Shown here in pieces: positions 57,446-64,000 of a stretch of 64,000 nt of DNA; the first letter of the stretch is position 1, and each line of letters starts with the position of its first letter. The stretch comes from Monilinia fructicola (lineage: Eukaryota > Ascomycota > Leotiomycetes > Helotiales > Sclerotiniaceae), in NCBI GenBank assembly GCA_008692225.1, contig VICG01000008.1, forward strand, positions 186,001 through 250,000, written 5' to 3'. A model generated the notes under the pieces. The model saw only the letters and a program-made list of their open reading frames with translations, did not search any database and was not told where the DNA came from. A program made the position numbers and the translations under genes.

Positions 57446-58273
57446 TTATTCGACCTTGTCCTCAAAGTTCTCTCCTTCGACCAAATCAGGGATATCATCA
57501 TCATCCTCATCATCGTCCTTCTTATCTTCACCACCTTCGGCCTTTTGCATCGATTGGTAGCTCTCGGCAAGCTTTCGGAGAGAGGCGAGGGAATCAGGGC
57601 CGAGTTGGTTAAGGATACCTGGGACAAGCTCGGTGAGCTCTTTGTCTTCACCGTTACCGTAGATGGCGAAGGTGTTAGATGGAACAGCAGCGTGAACTAT
57701 TCATTAGAAGGTTAGTAGGACATCTAGTGGCTTGTATTGTGAAGTGGCAGTACCCTTTGGTGCTGCGAAGTGGATAACATTTCCGTCAGACTTGAACATG
57801 TTTACTTCTTCGATAGCTTGAATAGGTTGGACATTAAGTTTCTTGAGGGAGGTCTGTAACTTCTTGTCGTCCATTCCAGTGCTCTTGTGAACATTCTTGA
57901 CCTTTCGTCTTGGTGTACCCTTTCCACTGTTGTATTGTTAGCATATCGATGCTACCCCGCTATGCGCTCCCGTCAAATCATAAAATTCGAAATCGTGTTC
58001 GCAGATAATATATCGCAGATGAGGATGGAAGATTCTGTCACATACCCTTCGGCCACAGGTTAGCTTTTGATTGTTCAGATAGCGGTGCAAAGGTTGTAGA
58101 GCGTAGTCAGCGGGCAAACCAGCCCCTCCAGAACTTCAAGATCTCTCATTTCAAGCCCTTCATTTCTCTTGTCCTTTCTGCAATTCTTCCACTCTATGAT
58201 GTTCACCGGAATCAAACTCACCAGTTCTAACACCACCTCTCGCCTGCATTCTCTTCAACTTTTCCATATCCAT
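57446..58273 (-). pseudogene. EGD1: nascent polypeptide-associated complex beta subunit (BTF3/EGD1), two apparent one-base indels
   Basis: Exons 58222-58273, 57754-57926 and 57446-57697 (GTGAGT and GTACTG donors). Exon 1 gives MDMEKLKRMQARGGVRTG, exon 2 [40 protein letters not shown] and [17 protein letters not shown], and exon 3 [12 protein letters not shown], then, after one extra base (the T run at about 57660-57661 on the plus strand), [21 protein letters not shown], ending [15 protein letters not shown]. The NAC domain spans about residues 35-100. The exon 1-2 junction is also one base short for the expected GG pair. NAC-beta binds ribosomes near the exit tunnel and shields nascent chains; it is conserved and usually single-copy. 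Everything except the two single-base differences is conserved, so sequencing error is at least as likely as real loss. Confidence 0.85.
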
Positions 58274-59585
58274 GATTGCTATAGTTTGACCTTCGTCGAG
58301 AAGTGAGGGGAGGTATTGAGTGTGAGGAAGGATTGGAGATTGTTCTGTGGCATGCGAAAAGTATCAGTCAAAAAATTCTGGATATCTGCAATGCGGATCT
58401 TTCCCTAGCGCTAAATTTCGTTGATGTTATACGTACGGTTATAAAGATTTGACTTTCCTATGTAAGCAAACTCGTCGTCGTATGATTGAAGACCTCGTCG
58501 CTCGTTGTGCGTGCCAAGAATTTTCAATTTTAAGCGAGTATTTTGTTGTGGGAAATCCTACAGCCTCATCAAGCTCCGACGAAAAGTATCAAGATCTACT
58601 CAATGACAACACCAATTGTTATATTGTTATACTGTCGGAAAGGGTGATTGACTAGATGGTGAGGTAGTCGACGACAATAAAGATAAGTTGTATTTCTCTT
58701 CTTTTTTCTGCAAGAAATGTGTTTTACTCTTTTATATCTTCCCGTGACAGTGAGTGCTTTGTTCTTTTCCGTTCCTTCATTTATGTGCTATGTACTGTTA
58801 CGCAGCCTGGTCTAAAGATTTAGTAAGTTGGCTATCTCGAAGCTGAGGTGTGAAGTACTGGCACACAAGAAGAATAGAGGGATTGACATCTTCCTGGAGA
58901 TCAGTAGAACTTGAGGATGATCCCACTTATCAATTTGTGATGACGTGAAAGTAACCTTCACTCTGGCTTCTCTTCTTGACCTCCTTATCTTCCCGATCAT
59001 GCAATCAAGGTGTAATTGAAACCTTCCTACATGATTGGAGATACCATGCTTTCTCGTGTCAAATCGAGATGGTTCCTTCATTCCTGTCGCGACCTACCTC
59101 ATGTTCGAAAGATAAGCCAAGCCTCATCATGAAATGTAGTTACGAGTACAGTACTGTACATCTAGAACTGTCACGTGTATACTCTCCTAGATATCCTAAG
59201 AAGTCTCACGTGAGCATCTCGACGACTTTTTCTTGTAGATATACTTTCTCCCATCCCACGAGAATATACGCCTACAATAGTCGATTATAAAATGGTCTTT
59301 CTAAGATTCCGGTATGGCTCATAGATTGCAGCGATTTTTGGAAGCTCTCATACATACTCTGATATTCAAACACTCCCAGCGAATGTTACATTGCACAAAT
59401 CGTACCATGGCATGAAAGAAAGCAAAATTTCCATTCCTAAAGCTCCAGTATTCTGATACGGATGACTCTCTAGCCATTTTGAGGAGGTCTTTTCTGTCCA
59501 CCTTGAAGAATAGCAAGCTAGAAGTTCTGCTTACGTCTATTTTTGACCACCATCACAACTAATTATATATTATCCGTGGTTTCAG
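58274..59585. other. gene-free region upstream of NAC-beta
   Basis: Promoter of the NAC-beta gene and beyond; frames up to 104 codons without recognisable features. Confidence 0.45.
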
Positions 59586-59747
59586 ATGAGTTATCGGCCC
59601 AAATCTAATCAATCTAATGAGCCGAGTTCTGAAGCTGCTTCTGTAACTCAAGATGACGATGGTAACAGTAGTGTATCCGAGAACGAAATTCACCTGGAGC
59701 CGAGATGCTACTTGAATAGGTACAGCTTTCCTCGAAATCGATATTGA
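59586..59747 (+). CDS. short coding-like frame, unknown
   Basis: A 53-codon frame (MSYRPKSNQSNEPSSEAASV then QDDDGNSSVSENEIHLEPRC) with protein-like, Ser/Glu/Asp-rich composition. A GTACAG donor-like site follows LEPRCYLN. It may be the first exon of a gene whose remainder is decayed. Low confidence. Confidence 0.25.
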   Translation: MSYRPKSNQSNEPSSEAASVTQDDDGNSSVSENEIHLEPRCYLNRYSFPRNRY

Positions 59748-62400
59748 TTGTCTTAATGGGGCATATATACTAATTTTATATTCTGGAAAGCTTTTAGCTA
59801 CTCGATATATAAGGTCGATCCCTATCACTATGCATACAAAAGTATCAATGGCCTTGTCTAGGTCAAAAAAAGACTTCAATCAACCAGATATATGATGAGT
59901 GTTCTCAGAATCTTTGGTTTCTAGCATGCATCTCACAGCTTCTTAACCATTCAAATACCTCAGACGAGTAAAGAGGTTTATCATGATCTTCTAGCATGTT
60001 CTGTCTAGGAGCTAAGAAGTTTGAGTCTGGTCTTAAACATTCTTTTGGTTCAATGGTTCGGCAAATAATGTTCAGAAACGCCAAAATTATCTATTTGGCT
60101 GGAGATTCTGTGGAGTTCATCCGGTTTTTGTTCGGCCATCATTCGGTCTTTCATACATTTCAATTTATGCGATCCGTCTTTCAACTCAGGAGGCCGTTTT
60201 AGCTCAGCATTTACTTGACTAGATTGGCCATACTTTCTTGTAGGTAGCAGTTATAGCTGGCTTTATTCAAGATCTTCTTAGGACCATTACTCTGTCACCA
60301 GAAACTCCTACGAAAGCCAGATATATACGTCAAGGCTCAACAATTTTCTGGGCGACGTTGCTATTCTAACGAATAAGATCGATGGCCCTAGAGCGCATAC
60401 TTATGAGTTCCTTGAGCAAAGAAAATCCGAAGGAGTTATTAGCACGTTATGCGATTTCGCAGCAAAGCGAGAGATAACGAAAGACTGGATTCCTATACCA
60501 TGACCTTGTCGAGTGTTGCGTCTTGTAAGTTCGATTTTAACACGATTAGCGCAGCACCGGGGTTTCGCAAATTGGACAGAAGCATACTAGAACCTTAGAA
60601 GACTAAGCTTATGAGGCTCCAGAAACAGATAGGCTTATTCAGCAGAGGAAACAAAGAACAACACTTGGTCTGCAGATGCCTCTCCTTATGAAATTGTCAG
60701 ATATGTAAGCAAGTGCCCACAAGTGTGTGTCCCTGAATCGTCCCTAGTTTCCAAAATCAACAAAAATTATTATGTATATATTCTCTGTCATGTTCATTGA
60801 ATCTGAATATTGGTGTCCGTTAGCTGTAGTCTTGGATTACATCTACGATGACTGTCCTGAGGCATTCTACCATACCAAAACTTGGAGTGTTGTTAACGTT
60901 CTTTCCCATAGTGTATGCGAATTTTAAGAAGCCTATTACATTCCACTGGTCCTTTGAATCAGAATTTAGGATGAAAACTGTTGAAGTTAGGGAGTCGATT
61001 TAAGAGGGTGTATGAATCGGGTTTATGGATAAAATTATGGACCTTTCGATGTTCTATTTTTAAGGGCGAGCAAGGCTCCAAATGGGCTTGGAGATCCTGA
61101 ATTATTCCATTAAGTCAAAATTTTCCGGCAAACTGAGTCTTGACATGAGTTCGATGTCTAAAATCAAGGAAGTCTGCTAAATAGATTCATTTGATTTCTT
61201 GTCCATAAAGAAAAATGTAGTATGTCGTCAAAGTATGTATAATATAAATACTTTCTAACAATCTGAATAATTCATTGAGGCCTATAAGGATGAATAGATC
61301 ATCAGTAATTTTACAATGTAAATGAAGGAGTGAATACTGAGTCCTGGAAGATAATCAGAGCACAGAAGGTGTTCAAAGATGTCTTAATGACTGGGGGAAG
61401 ATGTGCAGAGGTGAGACTAATTAATTCATGGGATTCAGAACATTCGCCCCCCAAAGGGTGTGTGATGATATCATATCTTTGAGTATGTTAAAATGAACAG
61501 GGCACTCCGAGGTCATCTGCACAAACAGGTAAAAATTTGGGAATCTGATAGAAGGTTAGGCTCAGGAGCTATCTGGGCAACCAGGAGAAGTCTTTAAGAA
61601 GCAAGGGTGGGCTCTCGTGGCTTAATATCTATCACCCAAGTGCATGAATTACACCGCACCTTTGTATAGCTTTGACTGGGGAATGGCCCACGGGTTTTAG
61701 GTGATTGAGATGAGGCTCACGACAATGGCGAGGGAATCCTAGGATCTAGACACCTGGCATTCAACTTTGAGACGCAACAAAATTTCATGGGCTCAGCAAG
61801 AGTACAGGATCAACAGTTGTTTGACCAACTGAAAGAAGATCTAAAAACTTATTTGAGTATCTCAGCGGGACTACACGGTACTTTACCAGAGAAAAGGTAC
61901 TGGGTCTGGCTCCTTGAAGCTTTCACAGATTAACAGCAGTATCAATAGAAGATGTCCACTTCCTCTTTTTGATTATTGAATGTACAACAAGAAAATAGTG
62001 ATTTTACATTTGGGGTTATGTATCTCCTGAATCTTCAGTGTCCAACTTGGATGTTCTTTCATACTGTATAATCACAGGGTATTATTGGTTGAGTGACATT
62101 AACGACTTGGACTGGTTTTTTATGAGAAGATGTTAGTGAATTAATAAGTCATGTCAGGCCAAGTAAGGGGCTCGGTTGCGGAAGGAATCTCAGCCTACCA
62201 TTTTCAATCCTTGATTTTGACACCAAGGTGTTCTTCAAAGGGGTCAAATTTTGTTTCCATTAGACAGTTGATGGGCTTTATTTGCCTGCCTTTTATTTTC
62301 GGTGCACCCGGTCCAGCTTTTCCTTTTTCAACATCCAAATCTTCGAAAATCGGCCAATAAGATGGAAAATGTTACAAAAGAGCTGCAATACGATATCTGA
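59748..62400. other. gene-free region
   Basis: No ORF above 70 codons. One segment (60342-60503) is open without a start (FLGDVAILTNKIDGPRAHTY) and looks coding-like. No repeats were paired. Confidence 0.4.
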
Positions 62401-63208
62401 GCTGCTGCTACTCCAACGAAACCGGTATCTCCATTTTCTAGACCGTTAACTTTCGAGGTGCCGCATCTCACATCGAAGGATGTTCCAATCCAAAGCGAAA
62501 CCTTATATTTTCCAACCATACCTGCCTACATTCAAGCTTTGAAAGGCGATTCAACTATTGATGCTTACGAGGATGCAATTCAATGCTACTTGAGGAACGC
62601 ATGATTTGCGAATATCAATGATGATTCTGCTCGGAGTTTTTCGAGTTCCACACACCCAGAATCTTTCCGTCACTTCCTGGGAATATCCAATGGAAATATA
62701 CCCTCTCGGAATCTGAAAATATCCTTCAAGTATGAAAATCTCGCTTTAGCTTCAATTAGCAGAGCTTAAAGTCTCACAATTGCTTAGGGATATTGATGAA
62801 TACAGGCGAAGAGCGGATCTGAGAAACTACATGACATCTGGTCAAAGATACAAAAGAAGGCTGACCGAGAATTTCGAAAAACTTATAGCCTCAGCGGGAT
62901 ATTTGACAATCAGAATAGAAAGATGGAGCAAAGAAACGAAGATGTTTCAGCTTTATTGTATGCTACAGATGGTAAAAAAGTATGAAGGCATTTCACTCTA
63001 CCCACAAGTGTACTTTGAGACAATCTTCCTAACGGCGAGGTCTTCTACTTGTAGGACTACCGGGCTACGCGAAATTTATATCCTATGCAATCAAATTCCC
63101 GACGAGCAAAAGAGACCACTGAAGAAGAATATCAGAGATCCGGATAAGTCCGATATCAGATATCAGATCAAAAACCAGATTAGATTTGAAGCTTGGTGCA
63201 CCATTTAG
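62401..63208 (+). pseudogene. coding-like remnants, unknown
   Basis: Two separate open segments: about 62401-62604 (no start codon; PFSRPLTFEVPHLTSKDVPI and PTIPAYIQALKGDSTIDAYE) and 62780-63208 (142 codons; LRDIDEYRRRADLRNYMTSG and YKRRLTENFEKLIASAGYL). Composition is protein-like but no family is recognised, and no splice path joins them convincingly. A decayed gene is the simplest reading. Confidence 0.3.
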
Positions 63209-64000
63209 TAGGACAATTCATTAGAAGCGGATTGGCAGGAAAAGACTTCGTACTCAAGTAACCTGGAAATGGGTGGCAAAAGCTGGTATGTGGAATACGA
63301 CCCAAGCTCAGCTTGATGGGTAGACACGAGACTTTGTGGTTTAGAGGCCAGGTGAAAGACCACCTCTCTTTTTTGTAGCTTAAGGTGTCAGGGAGAGCGA
63401 AATACATACGGTGAAAGGTATCCATTCGGGCCAACAGAACTTTTGAGACAATTATCTTGATAGTTCCATGATATACAACCATCGTTGTGAAGGTTTAAGC
63501 ATTCGTATTGATGATCTCTCGGATGCTCTGGCACAATCACATATCTAATCCACTATTTAGATTGCAGATAAAGAATTCTTCAACGTAAGAGCTCGCTGAA
63601 GTTCTGCATGGCATATTAGTAACAGTAGAAAGACTGCACTTAGATGAGTAGGTGTAGTGAGCTTGTGATCAAACATACATATACCTTAGGCTCGGCACAT
63701 AGGAAAACTTGGTGCAATTTAGTATCTTCACCCTGCCAGCCTATCACGTCTTCTTCAGGTTGCACATGTCATTGATTGAAGCACTGCGATCCCACAGCCC
63801 GTCTGGTTGCCTTCAGATGCCAGTTATCTCAAGGGAGGGATTTCCTAGGCTAGGGTATGTTAACTGATCTGTGATGATCATTCCGCAAATGGTAGAGAAC
63901 TCTACAAGTCTGCGGGTTCTGTGATGTAATCCTTGTGAGCTTGGTGCATAGGGGAATAGGCCTGCTCACCGAGCTGTGAGTAAGCGCCTGCGATGAAACC
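63209..64000. other. gene-free window end
   Basis: No supported feature up to the end of the window. Confidence 0.45.

Overview
The window is nuclear DNA of a filamentous ascomycete (Pezizomycotina). The evidence is short GT-AG introns of about 55-200 nt (411 nt in one case), branch points such as ACTAAC, quinate/3-dehydroshikimate catabolic enzymes, CBM18 and CBM1 carbohydrate-binding modules, and AT-rich gene-free islands full of degraded transposons whose copies differ mainly by transitions, as repeat-induced point mutation (RIP) leaves them. The overall look (AT-rich islands beside gene-bearing GC-balanced blocks) fits a leotiomycete such as Botrytis or Sclerotinia, but that placement is inference.

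Layout. 1-1.3 kb: end of an NT-C2 domain gene (minus). 3-8.1 kb: AT-rich island with a 252-bp TA-flanked MITE, a TACA/TATA microsatellite, a 0.9-kb TIR element and a 1-kb repeat that recurs inverted at 51-53 kb. 8.1-12.6 kb: gene-free. 12.6-13.1 kb: catabolic type II 3-dehydroquinase with a quinate-activator-like palindrome upstream. 17.5-18.1 kb: secreted CBM18-CBM18-CBM1 protein with a one-base frameshift. 20.1-20.7 kb: small membrane/coiled-coil protein. 21.2-22.9 kb: two nested inverted-repeat elements. 23.7-24.6 kb: SHB17-type phosphatase. 25.2-27.2 kb: UPF0303/HbpS-like protein whose intron carries a GC-rich repeat module pair. 28.8-29.4 kb: a second copy of that module pair around a TTTATTA microsatellite. 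30.6-32.2 kb: D-arabinono-1,4-lactone oxidase. 33.5-35.2 kb: RBR ubiquitin ligase with frameshifts. 36.8-38.6 kb: Ser/Ala-rich single-pass membrane protein. 39.8-40.8 kb: 3-dehydroshikimate dehydratase. 44.1-45.5 kb: RecA/RAD51-like gene with several frame breaks. 47.6-48.3 kb (minus) and 48.8-50.2 kb (plus): ribosomal protein eL24 and TRM44, divergent from a 481-bp promoter. 50.4-55.1 kb: second repeat island. 56.1-56.5 kb: small membrane protein. 57.4-58.3 kb: NAC beta subunit with apparent one-base indels. 58.3-64 kb: no intact gene.

How genes work together: the dehydroquinase and dehydroshikimate dehydratase catalyse consecutive steps of quinate degradation to protocatechuate and sit about 27 kb apart, i.e. 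a dispersed rather than compact qut/qa cluster. eL24, NAC-beta and TRM44 all serve translation. The remaining genes are unrelated housekeeping or accessory functions.

Most notable: GC-rich palindromic modules M1 and M2 that bracket unrelated microsatellites in permuted order (one pair inside an intron, a third M1 in the loop of a 54-bp hairpin); a new-looking TA-flanked MITE family; and a run of single-base indels in otherwise well-conserved genes, which is either assembly error or real gene loss.
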